A DNA stretch of 64,000 nt from Acanthosepion esculentum (GCA_964036315.1 OZ038482.1:13687434-13751433), one strand, 5' to 3'. Counted from the stretch's first letter, positions 1 to 11,319 are shown. The notes: generated by a model not told the origin, from the sequence alone. Translations and numbers: made by a program.

Positions 1-396
<396 letters not shown>

Positions 397-462
397 TCAT
401 TTTTCATTTTTATCATCATCATGTGTGCTAATAATAAAATTAATTTTGGTCTGTTTATGGCT

Positions 463-572
<110 letters not shown>

Positions 573-750
573 GCAACTTTTCTTTTAAACATGTTGTGTT
601 GAATGTCAAAGACAACATAGTCCTGCATATTCTCTTTTGAATTTGCTCATATTTTCTAATGAGACTTTTTATTGAAAACAAATATTGAAATAAATATTGT
701 CCGTAAGATAACCGAGTACTTTCGAACATCATTGTTCATCTTCAGGTTCA
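573..750 (-). mobile_element. Penelope-like terminal stub with hammerhead-like core
   Basis: Read on the minus strand this begins with a hammerhead-like module. CTGAAGA lies at 745-739, then a hairpin with GAAC/GTTC arms, GAAA at 723-720, the palindrome GTAC and then TC. A short open frame follows and runs straight into the AC/AT microsatellite, ending in residues resembling TCLKEKLLPNYT. Stubs with related protein ends (TCLKENLL, ETCINQS) occur at 7922-8110 and 42970-43165. I interpret it as a PLE terminal repeat (pLTR) with the N-terminal edge of its ORF. Assignment to PLE rests on this architecture and on the neighbouring PLE at 6590-7740, not on a database match. Confidence 0.5.
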
Positions 751-958
751 AATTTTTTTAACAATGTCTTATATATATGTAGAGTCAAGTTTTTAAAAAC
801 ATTTGCAAATTGTCTTGTATCGGAATCATGTTGCTACATTTTATTTTTTTAACAAACTAAATAAACGTTACAAAATCATTTTAATTTCAAAAGACGCGAT
901 GATGTTATCACGTGCATGGCGAAGATTTTTAATCATGTGAAGGCGTGAAAAAGACTTC

Positions 959-961
<3 letters not shown>

Positions 962-1010
<49 letters not shown>
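962..1010. repeat. (TA)n microsatellite
   Basis: Perfect TA tract. It abuts a copy of the dispersed repeat starting at 1011. Confidence 0.98.
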
Positions 1011-1012
<2 letters not shown>

Positions 1013-1090
1013 AATGGACAATGAGGACAACAAGCAGGGGCGACACTGTTTCATTCTTAAAAGCAATCGTCAGGCCTGGCAAGTAGGAAC
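1011..1090 (+). repeat. Dispersed repeat family F1, partial copy
   Basis: Shares the segment around GGCGACA..CTGTTTCAT and the trailing CAATCGTCAGGCC with copies at 4551-4655, 27176-27344, 27420-27563, 43966-44095 and 44811-44838. Every copy touches a (TA)n tract. No coding capacity seen. Confidence 0.7.
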
Positions 1091-1149
1091 TGCTATTTAT
1101 TGAACGGTCATATAAGGGTAAAGTGCGAAAAGATTTCCTTCTTTTCAAA

Positions 1150-1935
1150 ATAACTCCTATGCTAATCTGGTCAGAATTGTGGTAATGGTCGGTCCGAGAA
1201 CTTTTTAATGTCTGTTCGTTCTATTTCTATTGGTTTTGTAAATGTTCTGCGACATCATGGAAGCTTCAAGTGAACTGCAGTGTAAATTAAACTTTTCAGA
1301 TTTTATTAAATGAAAGAAACTTTTGTCCTTGCTTTGAATCATGAAGATGGCATTCTACAAGAAGCACAGTGTTGCTAGGCTTCGACTAAATGTTTGATTT
1401 TCTTGTCTACTCGGCCCATAAGTCGTGTTTAGATTCTTGTTGACTGCAGTTGATTCTATCTTGTGTCCAGCGAGTAAATCATCAAAAGGTTTCAGTGCAC
1501 GTGTTAACTGTTGAGAACGCGCTGGGGAAATGACGCTCAGCCTCAAGTTGTAATGATCACGACTTTTGTGTTACTGAGGCGAATATCTCATGATGACATT
1601 TTAATTGAAATTACTTGACCTGTTTGTTCAGTCGTGCAAAAGATGAACCCGAACGAAATCTAATCGATAGCTCCGGTGTAACGAGATTCGCGCTTTTACG
1701 TGACGTTGTCGAATATTAGGTAAGACAGTTAGATGCACGGAAAGAAACAGAGAATAGAATGTCCTTACTTAGTTTCAAAGTTGTTCTTATTCTCTAGATG
1801 GTCTTTACTCGCCCCAGAAATATCTCGTTCTGATTGTAAGTATATATGTCCTAGTCGTTTCTATTTTCTTTAAAGCTTTCTCGTGACTCGCATCGTCTTA
1901 CATAATATTTTTAACATTAAACGTGAGAGCCACAC
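1150..1935. other. Unannotated unique-looking sequence
   Basis: No supported gene, RNA or recognised repeat. Only short stop-limited frames are present. Confidence 0.5.
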
Positions 1936-1937
1936 AT

Positions 1938-2327
1938 TTATCGATTCAATTCTATTCTTAATTTGTGAGGTGGTTGTCCAGCCTGACACGCATATAAGAA
2001 ATTAGATATTACATAGCAGATTTTAAGTCTTTTTATCCTGTTGCCGAAATTCCTGGCCATTTCCTCCTGTGCCGGGGAAATACGGCACACGTCCTTTCTT
2101 TTATTAAATGGAAGTTTGACTTGTTTTCTTTTTTTTCTTTCATGCTTTGCGGAAGAACTTCGCAGTTTTTTTGATGATGGGGGCAGTTTTTTTTGGCGGG
2201 GGGGACTGGGAGTAAGAAGTGGGGTGTGAGTAGACATTTTTCTGAATGGGCTGATATCTCTACTGAGCAAGGAACGTTTGCAAGGGGACGAATGGGTTGA
2301 TGGCATTTTTGTTTTTGACGATTTCAT
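1938..2327 (-). CDS. Hypothetical 129-aa ORF, Ser/Pro/Lys-rich
   Basis: An ATG-started frame of 129 codons not built from microsatellite. The N-terminal two thirds is rich in Ser, Pro and Lys, with basic runs such as KKLPPSSKKLRSSS, so it would be disordered and possibly nuclear. The last third is less biased. No family is recognised and no convincing splice sites frame it. It could be a host exon, a transposon remnant or chance. Kept because its composition differs from the repeat-derived frames elsewhere in the window. Confidence 0.2.
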   Translation of the reverse strand: MKSSKTKMPSTHSSPCKRSLLSRDISPFRKMSTHTPLLTPSPPRQKKLPPSSKKLRSSSAKHERKKRKQVKLPFNKRKDVCRISPAQEEMARNFGNRIKRLKICYVISNFLYACQAGQPPHKLRIELNR

Positions 2328-2654
2328 ATCAGGGGCGGACGGGGTAGGTAATCGAGGGTCGTACAGCCTTTTTGGCAGCTGAATCTTTGAATTATGCCTC
2401 GAATTTCATTTTAAGAGACGTTTCATTTTCTCCGTTTTTTCAAAACCCGGCTCGTATCTTTTCTGCAGTTCTATGATAGAGATAATTCCAGAGACAATAT
2501 TTTGCTTAAATTCTGAAAGGCATATTTTATTATTCCTATGAACTTTCGGATTTCTTTGCCATCCATTTCTTTTCTCTCCCTGTCTTTCATAGATGATTCT
2601 GCGTGCATCGCTTGTGAAGTCCTCAGTTTATTTTCTCAGCCACGTCTCGATTTG

Positions 2655-2720
2655 CTGGTGCTGTAATGGTTAGCGAATAGGGATGTGAACTCGACATAAC
2701 CGAGGTCGAATTCTAGTTTG
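2655..2720 (+). repeat. tRNA-derived SINE-like head (decayed)
   Basis: Contains an A-box-like TGTAATGGTTAGCG and a B-box-like GAGGTCGAATTC at tRNA-like spacing. No acceptor stem can be closed, so it is not a functional tRNA. Confidence 0.4.
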
Positions 2721-3110
2721 TTTCTTTACTTTCAGTTACGCGCAAAATTTCTTGATTATTGTATAAATCCATTTCCTTCTCCAGCTATGGGTTAAATAGT
2801 AAATTTTATATCTGGAAAAATATTGTTCTTCAAAAAACTTTCTTAATGCAATATTCATTAGAAAAAATACTTGTTTTTCCAATCAAAAATATGTTTGTGC
2901 TGTAAACATTAATCAATCAATTACAAGCTCACAGGATGTTGACATAATTTCTTTTATATTGTCAAGTATAAAGTCAAATAATTTATTTCTTAATAATAGA
3001 CGCATAGCAAATTAGACAAAAATTAAGTAATTTTCCAAAATTTAGTTTTGTAATTTTTCTTATTTGCATAAAGTGTTGGAACGCGATGTGTAATAACTCT
3101 ATTATATCTC
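2720..3110. other. AT-rich sequence, nothing recognised
   Basis: No gene, RNA or repeat supported. Confidence 0.5.
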
Positions 3111-3111
3111 T

Positions 3112-3112
<1 letters not shown>

Positions 3113-3159
<47 letters not shown>

Positions 3160-3197
3160 TATAATATTATATAATAATAATATATAATAATACAAAA

Positions 3198-3260
<63 letters not shown>
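3113..3260. repeat. (AAT)n microsatellite
   Basis: Interrupted AAT trinucleotide array in two blocks separated by TATAATA-like sequence. The long Tyr/Ile frame over it is a translation of the repeat. Confidence 0.95.
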
Positions 3261-3265
<5 letters not shown>

Positions 3266-3289
3266 TTTCTGTAACAGCACAATTATATC

Positions 3290-3875
3290 TGTAATTTTTG
3301 TATTAATACATGGCAAATGTTATCACTTTCTTGCATGTTTTCAATGCATTTATTCAGTCAAATCACGAGTAATGTATTTACATTAAAATAGCACAATTCT
3401 CTCTGTAATGCATGCATTAATTCCTGTCCACAGAAAAAAGGGTTTGTTGTTGAATTTAAATAAAGGATATCGAGGCTCATTACGAATTAAAAGCCTCCTA
3501 TTTTATTATGTTCGCCTAGAGATTGATGATATGGCAGTAGAGGACAAACCTTCCCCAATTTACCAATATATTGCTTTGCATTGCGTGTTTAAAAGCATTC
3601 CGGTAGAATGGCATTTGGCATACCGCGTAGGAAACTAGTAGAATATAGAGGTGTGCAATTGAGGAAAACTTGAATCTATCGACATTCATCAACGTTTGCT
3701 GAACCAAAAAGTGGATAAAAGCAGAGTTAGGCGGATCGAAATGTGGTTCAACCCTGGTTAACTATAGCGATGGGCATGACAATCTGCATTTACATACATA
3801 TTAAAAATACGCAACTAATGGTAGTTTACTACGTGGAAAAACAGTATTTTGTAGTTGAAAACTTGCTCTATCCAG
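3290..3875. other. Unannotated sequence
   Basis: Short frames up to 76 codons on both strands with no recognisable product. No repeat family found within the window. Confidence 0.5.
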
Positions 3876-3884
3876 TGGTGTTAT

Positions 3885-4190
3885 GTTGACCATGTTCACC
3901 ATAGTCTATGATTATAGATTCCAGCGCAGTATGTAATCTGTTCAATGAAACAACGTTAAAGATTAACACTCACGAGTCAGACACACTACTGAATCTGACT
4001 ATATCACCAATACCACCAGCAGCTGTTCCGTAATTATTCAGTCTTTGATACCAAAGGCCGGCTGCACATATTCGGGAAAAACATGGCCGCCTTTATACAC
4101 GTCTTATTAAATATTTTGTGCCTTCTGTTTGGTTAAGGCTTCTATTGGTGAAATATAAAACGAGTCAGCTCATTTTCGCATTAAAGAAAA
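3885..4190 (+). repeat. Dispersed repeat family F3, copy 1 (possible solo LTR or SINE)
   Basis: About 300 bp sharing clear similarity with 47375-47680 in the same orientation. Both copies contain inverted CCAAT-like boxes (ATTGGTGA) followed by TATAAAA and the palindromic GAGTCAGCTC. That is promoter-like, so the family could be an LTR or another promoter-carrying terminal repeat. No coding sequence lies beside either copy to confirm it. Confidence 0.6.
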
Positions 4191-4440
4191 TATTTTTTTG
4201 TAAATAAGAAAAATAAACTAAAACTTTCTTAAAACAAATCTTTATGTTGCGTTCAATAAAATATGAAAAAACAAACACACAATTTTCTTATAAAATACAC
4301 AACATCCATATATCCAAACTTATGACCAAATTTATTTACAAATACAAGCATAGCAATACATATGACCAAATTTAAGATTTTTTCCATTAGCTGTGAACCT
4401 TTTAGTACTCCATCATATGCACATATATACATCTCTCCCT
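4190..4440. other. AT-rich spacer
   Basis: Nothing recognised apart from short A/T runs. Confidence 0.5.
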
Positions 4441-4442
4441 TA

Positions 4443-4443
<1 letters not shown>

Positions 4444-4482
<39 letters not shown>
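4444..4482. repeat. (TA)n microsatellite
   Basis: Perfect TA tract upstream of the F1 copy and hairpin. Confidence 0.97.
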
Positions 4483-4487
<5 letters not shown>

Positions 4488-4550
4488 GAAATATAGTTTT
4501 AATTTATTTTACAAAATATAGTTTTAATAGAAATATAGCTTTAATATAGT

Positions 4551-4700
4551 TTTAAGGCGTGCTATATTTATGGGATAAAGTGCTCAATATCAGAGATAGG
4601 TCGTATGTAAATATAAAAGTAAACATTGAAGTCAACACTCAGAGGCGACAGGCTGTTTCATGCTGGTCGCTCTGAGTGTTGACTTCAATGTTCACTTTAG
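4551..4700 (+). repeat. Family F1 copy ending in a 23-bp hairpin
   Basis: Matches 27176-27300 from GTGCTATATTTATGGGATAA onward. Positions 4629-4652 and 4668-4691 form inverted arms (ATTGAAGTCAACACTCAGAG and its complement) around a loop of about 15 bases. Confidence 0.8.
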
Positions 4701-5070
4701 CAACGCGACGATAAACAGCAGCAAAAGTTGAATGACTCTGGTGCCTTCAGTCTGGAAACGCAATCTGATACAGCCGTGCAGCCTCGCGTCCATTACCATT
4801 CGCGCGGCCGTATGAAAAAAACATATCTGCCTGCTCACGATATGAATATACCATCATTGTTAAACGGAGCACTTCTCAGTTCGCTATTACACGCATTAAA
4901 CGTTGAAGGCACCTCATGTAATGGCAACACAGCGCCATCTACCGTAAACTTTCTTTAAACTTAATAACTCAAAAACAAATGATTTGCAGACATCTGTTTA
5001 TATGGATTTTGTCCTTGTTTTGGAGTGAGGAACCCTCCCACAAATTTGTAAAACTATTTTTGATACGCCA

Positions 5071-5072
<2 letters not shown>
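4701..5072. other. Unannotated sequence with a 76-codon frame
   Basis: A frame at 4728-4958 has no recognised domain. Nothing else is seen. Confidence 0.4.

Positions 5073-5141
<69 letters not shown>
5070..5141. repeat. (TG)n(TA)n microsatellite
   Basis: Short TG tract followed by about 30 TA units. Confidence 0.97.
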
Positions 5142-5144
<3 letters not shown>

Positions 5145-5435
5145 ATTGTAGATTTTTCAGAGACCTGTATGTTGTTTAAAAGATGTTCGGTGCATTTACG
5201 TTATTCTAAAATACGTCGTTTCGGTGCCGAATGACTATTTACATGAAAGATTTGTTTTGTTCGTCAAGACATCAACAGTGCCAGGATTTCAAAATCCTCC
5301 CGGTGGAACGCCATATGAACCCGACAGTGTCTCTTTCTGTCACAAATGTTTGAAACAAAATTCTCCGCGGATGCTTTGACTTCTGGCCAAATGCAGTCTG
5401 TAAACACAGCAGTAGATAAATGTATTTAGTTATTT
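5142..5435. other. Unannotated spacer
   Basis: No gene or repeat recognised. Confidence 0.5.
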
Positions 5436-5439
5436 GAAC

Positions 5440-5440
5440 G

Positions 5441-5499
<59 letters not shown>

Positions 5500-5580
5500 A
5501 AAAAGGCTTAAACCCTAATATTCCCTGGTTATAATTTATTACATTGGAATTGTAATTATGATACAATTCATCAGACTTAC
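5440..5580 (-). mobile_element. (TA)n tract plus decayed hammerhead-like element end
   Basis: TA repeat at 5443-5497. On the minus strand, CTGATGA lies at 5574-5568 and is followed by a hairpin with arms ATTGTA/TACAAT. The GAAA expected next has decayed (TCCAATG). The arrangement resembles the element ends at 573-750 and 62880-63010. Confidence 0.4.
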
Positions 5581-6130
5581 AAATTCAAAAAGAAATCAGA
5601 AAAATAACTCCGGGAATAAAAAATAAAATTTAGTGAGAGTGTATGTTTGAGAGTGGGGGACGAATGTGAGAGGTAAACGAAAGCTATAGAGAGGGGTAAC
5701 AGACGTGAGAAGAACAGGAAGGCCTAAAAGTGAAGGTGGGGATTAAAATTTACCAGAGAGAAGTTTTAAAGAGAGGAGTTAAATGACGGTTTAAATGAGT
5801 GAGATATAGATAAATATGAATATGAATTATTTTCCAATGCATAATTCATTACATTATTAAAAACCGACACCGGATACGAGTGTATATATTTGTGGTGACA
5901 CTACGAACAATGAATGACAATATAATCTAAACTTAAAATTCAGAAGATGAGAGAGAGAGAGAGAGAAAAGAAAAGAAACAAGTGAGAAGATGGGGGGCAA
6001 CTAAATCTGAAGGGCATTTAAAAAAGGGCCTCTGTGAAATCAAGAGAATTTGACAAAAGTAATATCACCTACAGGTTACAAATTTATTATAAACATCTAA
6101 AATTAACGAATATTTAATCTAGTAAGGACC
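5581..6130. other. AT-rich sequence with GA-rich stretch
   Basis: Purine-rich between about 5635 and 6000, including (GA)n at 5948-5966. No gene recognised. Confidence 0.5.
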
Positions 6131-6154
6131 TACTATTTCTATGCCCCCCAAAAC

Positions 6155-6391
6155 CTACGTATATACACACATACACAACAACATATTTATATTTACACGT
6201 ACATACATACATATACTCATGTACACACATAACTATATATATATATCCATACACATCCACTCCTGCGTATATATGCATCTACATACATATACATACAGAC
6301 ATACACATACCTGTGCATAAACATATATCCATAAAACCTTACACACCTCCATACATTTACATACACACACTCATCTAAAAGAATTACAACG

Positions 6392-6430
<39 letters not shown>

Positions 6431-6560
6431 ATATCTATACATATACACATACATACATATACACATACACATATATACACCTATATACATATACATATGT
6501 ATACATACACACACAAACACCAACACATATATACATATACATACATATATATTTGGACAT
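6155..6560. repeat. Cryptically simple (CATA)-rich tract with (TATC)n
   Basis: Dense ACATACAT-type sequence, with a clean (TATC)n block at about 6391-6437. Confidence 0.85.
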
Positions 6561-6589
6561 TCGCTACATATGTTCGCTACATAGATGGT

Positions 6590-7738
6590 ATTTTTTATTT
6601 TAGCAAATAACATTAAACAAATACACTTAAGACCAGATTTGAGAAAAATTCTGTCCTTAAATTTACCTATGAACTTAGTCAAAAAAACAAACTTCCATTC
6701 TTAGATGTCCTCGTAGAATACAGCAATAACACTTTCATTATATCATTATATAAAAAACCCACTAGCAAAAACTCGTGCCAACTTAACTTTAAATGCGAAT
6801 GTCCACTTAGGTACAAAATATCAGTAATAAAAAACTTTCTAAAAAAAGCACACCAGAATAATGTGAAACAAACACTAATCAACAACGGCTTCCCTAACCA
6901 CCTTATAGACCACCAAATTAGACTATTTCTCTCCAAAGTAAGTAATAACGATAGTGAACACACAGCCAAAAATTATATACACATTTATTACAAAAACCAA
7001 ATGCATATTAATTACAAACAAGACGAATCTTCACTAAGACATATTATAAAGAAATATAGTACCCCAGTTGACCCGAATAAAAAAATCAAATTAATTATCT
7101 ATTATAAAAAATTAAGACATCTAACCTTATCCCCCAAAATAACAACACACCAGCTAAGTCAAAATGACAAAGAACGAACATTATCTATGAGTTCAAATGA
7201 CCCTTAAGGAACTGTGTTCCTGATCAAACCGGACTCATGAATAATTATATCGGTTACACAACTACATGCTTATCCAGACGTCTTACGTTACACCTATCTG
7301 ATCACAGCTCCGTTTGAACCCATTTAAACAGACACACAAACTTACCAAACATACTAGTAGAAAACATAAATATATTAACTGCATCCACCTGTAAACAAGA
7401 TTAAAAATAATGGAAGGTTTAATAATAAAAAAGAAAAAAAAACAACTCTTAACATATTAACTACGAACAAGGCCACAACTTGTTAACCGTATTCGGAAAT
7501 TAAAACATCCCTACAAGACACAAAAACATACACATAATGCCACACTCAATTAAGCTGAAAAATTGAATCATCCTTGATAATGGCTCAAGGTATAGCCAAA
7601 CGCGCTCGGAAATATAAAATATTTGAATAGTTTTTACACACTCTTTGTCCAGAAAAGAAAGCTCTTGTTCGAAGACAAGAAAAATTAAATAAAAAGCTTA
7701 ACTGTAGTACCTTGTCTTTCATTTTTAATGAAACATGC

Positions 7739-7740
<2 letters not shown>
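6590..7740 (+). mobile_element. Penelope-like retroelement fragment (RT thumb, GIY-YIG, 3' end)
   Basis: Conceptual translation gives the region C-terminal to the RT catalytic motifs, with KNKLPFLDVLVE near the start and a YKKPTS signature. It continues through about 190 residues to a GIY-YIG endonuclease start (NNYIGYTTTCLSRRLTLHL) at about 7235-7290. The distal part is broken by stops and frameshifts. The 3' end has a hammerhead-like module at 7573-7604 (stem GGCT/AGCC, then AAACGCG). A short stub of the N-terminal ORF edge follows and runs into (TA)n(TG)n at 7739. The RT fingers and palm are absent, so this is 5'-truncated and inactive. Confidence 0.8.
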
Positions 7741-7804
<64 letters not shown>

Positions 7805-7835
7805 TAACCACTAATATTATCAATATCTATATCTA

Positions 7836-7921
<86 letters not shown>
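7739..7921. repeat. Double (TA)n/(TG)n compound microsatellite
   Basis: (AT)n(GT)n at 7739-7801 and (TA)n(GT)n at 7842-7921, with a 40-bp AT-rich spacer. It separates two element ends that converge here. Confidence 0.97.
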
Positions 7922-7924
<3 letters not shown>

Positions 7925-8110
7925 AAGCAGCAAATTCTCTTTTAGGCATGTCTGATTAAATAAATTATAAACATTATGTCTGATTATTTTTAGCATAATC
8001 CGTTCATATTCACGGATATTTTCCCGTGTATTACAAACAAATGATGCAAGAAATGCACTGTAACAGAGAAAATCACATTTATTTCCCAAGTACTTTCCAT
8101 CTCTTTCTCA
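7922..8110 (-). mobile_element. Penelope-like terminal stub
   Basis: Minus-strand open frame running into the AC/AT tail, ending in residues like NQTCLKENLLLK, paralogous to the stub at 573-750. The upstream hammerhead-like core is degraded (CTGAGAA... then GGAAAGTAC at about 8107-8087). Confidence 0.5.
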
Positions 8111-8510
8111 GATCATCATCATTGGTGCAATATACATCGCACATATAGTGCCGGTGTTAATAGAACAGTGCTCGATGCAATAAAACAGAGCTACTATACT
8201 GATTATACATATTAATAAATATACATTTTATTCTTCACCGTTAACAGGACTCGCAATGTTGGCGCAGTCAAATATTATACGGGGATTACAGTTTATCATT
8301 TATTAAATATATTTGCAATATAAAATAAACATTTAATATTTAAATTACGTAACTGTCAGTCTATATTCAACACCTAAAGATTGCGTTATGCATAAAACTG
8401 CTAGTCGTCCTACCAGTGAGGAATAATATCTATATCTATATAAATAAATATGAATGTCAGTGTGTCATACTTTTTCAACTTACTCCTTTTCTGTCTGTGT
8501 GTATTGTAAA
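8111..8510. other. Unannotated AT-rich sequence
   Basis: Nothing supported. Confidence 0.5.
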
Positions 8511-8514
8511 GACC

Positions 8515-8690
8515 CATAAAATTGTTACAGGTCCCATCTACCTAACCGGGTCTGGGTAGAGTTCATACCAATTTCTTGCAGTTTCCTTTCCTGAAACGTT
8601 GCAGATTTTCCAGTGCAGATATTGGCCCACTCTGTCATGCCGACATTTATATTCAATGGGTACCAATACACCGCATTATTATTATTATTG
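8515..8690 (-). mobile_element. Non-LTR retrotransposon 3' fragment, copy A
   Basis: Closely related to 9150-9290, sharing ATTTTCCAGTGCAGATATTGG. It is a second truncated piece of the same LINE, in the same orientation, followed by a short ATT tract. Confidence 0.7.
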
Positions 8691-8789
8691 TTTTTATTTT
8701 CTTTGATATCTGGCGTTTACACATTTCTTTACGGGTCTCGCCCAGGGACCTAAGGTTAGAAATGGTATCATGACACTTTCCACTGAAAA

Positions 8790-9300
8790 AATATTACATA
8801 GATAAAGCCCTTCGTAAAGTGTGGGCTGTACTTGTCAGAATAATTTTTTGTGTCTCTTTGAGGCATGGACTTCCAGGGATCCCTTCAATTAGTCTACTGG
8901 AATCTTTTCCAACCAATCCTAAGGCTCCAACTAAAACAGGGATTGTTGATGTCCCCATGTGCCACATTTTTGAGATTTCTATTTCAAGGTCCTTGTATTT
9001 TGACAGCTTTTCGAATATCTTCAAAGATACATTGCAGTCTGCAGGGACTGCCATATCAATAAGGAAGCATTTTTGTTTGTGATCTTTAATAACAATGCCT
9101 GGGCGGTTGGTTTGATTGTTCTGTCAGTGTGTATTGTGTAGTCCCATAGAATTGTAACAGGTCCTATCTCCGTAACCGGGTCTGGATGGTGTTCGTACCA
9201 GTTTCTTTCAGTTTCCATCCCGTAAGATTTGCAAATTTTCCAGTGCAGATATTGGCCAACTCTGTCATGCCGGTTTTTATATTCAGTGGGCGCCAATATC
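8790..9300 (-). pseudogene. Non-LTR retrotransposon ORF2 C-terminal part
   Basis: Two overlapping minus-strand frames (9296-9021 and 9054-8794) join across a frameshift near 9054-9110. The first contains a KNRHDRVGQYLHW motif. The second contains a conserved DMAVP..VSLKIFEKLSKYKDLE segment and ends in a ..QKIILTSTAHTLRRAL motif. From memory this arrangement is typical of the region after the RT domain in an animal LINE lineage. Fragments of what appears to be the same lineage lie at 23849-24290 and 25291-26100, all on the minus strand. RT catalytic motifs are missing here. The precise clade is not assigned. Confidence 0.75.
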
Positions 9301-9309
9301 GTGCAACCT

Positions 9310-9560
9310 GATATTATTATATGATTATTATTATAATTATTATTATATAATCAATATTATATTAATTATTATATAATCATCATTATTATAATCATTATTA
9401 TATGATCATTAATATAATTATTATTATTAGTATCATAATCATTATATAATCATTATTATAATCATTATTATTATAATTATTATTGTAATCATTATTATAT
9501 AATCATTATTATTATAGTCATTATCATAATCATTATTATATAATCATTATTATAATACAT
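9310..9560. repeat. (ATT)/(ATTATAATC)-rich simple sequence
   Basis: Low-complexity AT repeat with a recurring ATTATTATAATC motif next to the LINE 5' break. Confidence 0.85.
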
Positions 9561-10165
9561 TTATTCCATGGGTGTTTTCCTTTTCAGCTCCTATATTTGT
9601 TTTGATAAAATGATTTTCTTTCTACATCTTTCATATTTCAATGATAGAAAATGGTTTGCATATCGTTCTTTCAGTTCCTTCTCAGATATATACAAATGCC
9701 ATGTATTTGAGAATAAATTATAATATAAAAGAAAGTGTAATTATTCATTAGAAAATTTAGTATATTTTCAATTAAAATTTAACACATGTTCAACTTTGAA
9801 AAACTGAAAAGCTTATTCTCAATCTCGAAGACAGCCTCCATGAGGACTTGAAGACAGACTTAATGAGGCCTCCGATATGGCTGCATGCATGTATCAGGTA
9901 CTTTCCGTTAATGTCGGCCATCATGTTCGCTATTAAGACTTCCAATAAACATTAGATATTGTATTACTGTTGATCAGTGTCCATATCGACGACAGATGCC
10001 ACCCATAGGATTCAAAGCAAGACAATGGTGGGATGACATGATTGTGAAAATTCTTAACTAACTATTCTTGTATCAACTTAGCAAGTGGGAAGAACTGGGT
10101 CCACTTCCCAGCTTCTTGGTGCCTTTTTTCGTGTCTGTGGTCCTTTTGACATGAAATAACAGACA
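9561..10165. other. Unannotated sequence
   Basis: No gene recognised. This is the target site context of the Tc1 copy that follows. Confidence 0.5.
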
Positions 10166-10167
10166 TA

Positions 10168-11317
10168 CAGGTGTTGGACAAAATAATTGGAACAGGTGCA
10201 AATTCCACTCCTATATTTCAAAGTCCTATTATATTAAAAACGATTACTAAAACTTCGTAATTGCAGTTTATATCTATTGTAAATACGTTTATTTATCTAA
10301 TTTATTGTCTTTGTCTTATTTATTTTTAGAATTTAGTAAGATTTAAGCTAAATACGTGACCTCTCCGAGTTCGAAAAAGGGCAAATTGTTGGAGCTCGCG
10401 TGGCAGGAGCCTCGATCACTAAGGTTGCTGAACTGTTTGGTTTAAACGCAATGTGGCAAAAAATCATCGGACTATTGCGGCCAAAGTGACTGCTGAGTTG
10501 AATAATCATCTGAACAGACCAGATTCTACTAAAACTGTTCGTCGTGAGATCCATAAGGCTGGACATCATGGAAGAACTACCGTAAGGAAACCTCTTCTCT
10601 CCCCTCACAACATTCAGAAGCGGATGAAGTGGTGCAGAGATCAAAATGACTGGTCTGCAGACCAATGGTAGCAAGTCATATTCTCAGACGAGTCCAGTTT
10701 TTCTCTTTTCCCAACTTCAGAGCGAGTTTATGTGTGGAGGCAGCACAAAGAAGCTTACAACCCGGACTGCTTTCTTCCAACAGTGAAGCATGGAGGTGGA
10801 TCAGTGATAGTTTGGGCTGCCATATCATGGAAATGTCTTGGTTCAATAGTTGTCCCGCATGATAGAATAAACAGCAAAGATTACCTGAACATTTTGGGAG
10901 ATCATGTTCATCCAATGTCCCAGACATTGTCCGTGATAGTGACTGCATCTTCCAAGACGATAATGCTCCAATACATACCGCTTGATTGGTTAAGAATTGG
11001 TATGAAGAGCATGAAAGTGAGCTAGAACAAAATGGAGTGTCCTCCCCAATCTCCAGATTTCAATATTATTGAACATTTGTGGTGCATTTTGGAGCGACAA
11101 GTTAGGAACCGCTATCCTCCACCATCGTGTCTTAAAGAGCTGGAGCAGGTGTTAATGGAAGAATGTCTGAAAATTCCTCTGGATGAAGTCAGGAAGCTGT
11201 ATGATTCCATTCCTAGACGTATTAAAGCTGTATGTGAGGCTAAAGGAGGACCAACTCCATATTAAATAAATTTTCTTTGAATTTAACAAGTGTTTCAATT
11301 ATTTTGTCCAACCCCTG
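10168..11317 (+). mobile_element. Tc1-like transposon, copy 1 (full-length, inactive)
   Basis: Bounded by TA dinucleotides (10166-10167 and 11318-11319) and terminal inverted repeats. The left end is CAGGTGTTGGACAAAATAAT and the right end is its near-complement (TTATTTTGTCCAACCCCTG). About 1.15 kb. A second copy at 21477-22713 shares high similarity throughout. Confidence 0.92.
10360..11265 (+). pseudogene. Tc1/mariner (DD36E-type) transposase, broken
   Basis: Frames at 10453-10671, 10732-11025 and 11032-11265 together cover most of a transposase. They carry the N-terminal helix-turn-helix region, FSDESSF (first Asp), VKHGGGSVIVW, and NIIEHLW with the third catalytic Glu. Relative to copy 2 it has lost about 100 bp in the N-terminal region near 10440. 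It also has an in-frame TAG at about 10669 and a frameshift around 10940-11000 that scrambles the second catalytic Asp. The ATG is not preserved. C-terminal residues GGPTPY match the usual end of this family. Confidence 0.88.
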
Positions 11318-11319
11318 TA

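Noticed and set aside
4616..4700. Rho-independent terminator or microRNA precursor from the 23-bp hairpin
   Set aside because: Eukaryotic context excludes the former. The arms are explained by inverted duplication of a dispersed repeat, so a microRNA call is not justified.
10348..10948. Minus-strand ORFs over the Tc1 copies
   Set aside because: Shadows of the transposase on the plus strand.
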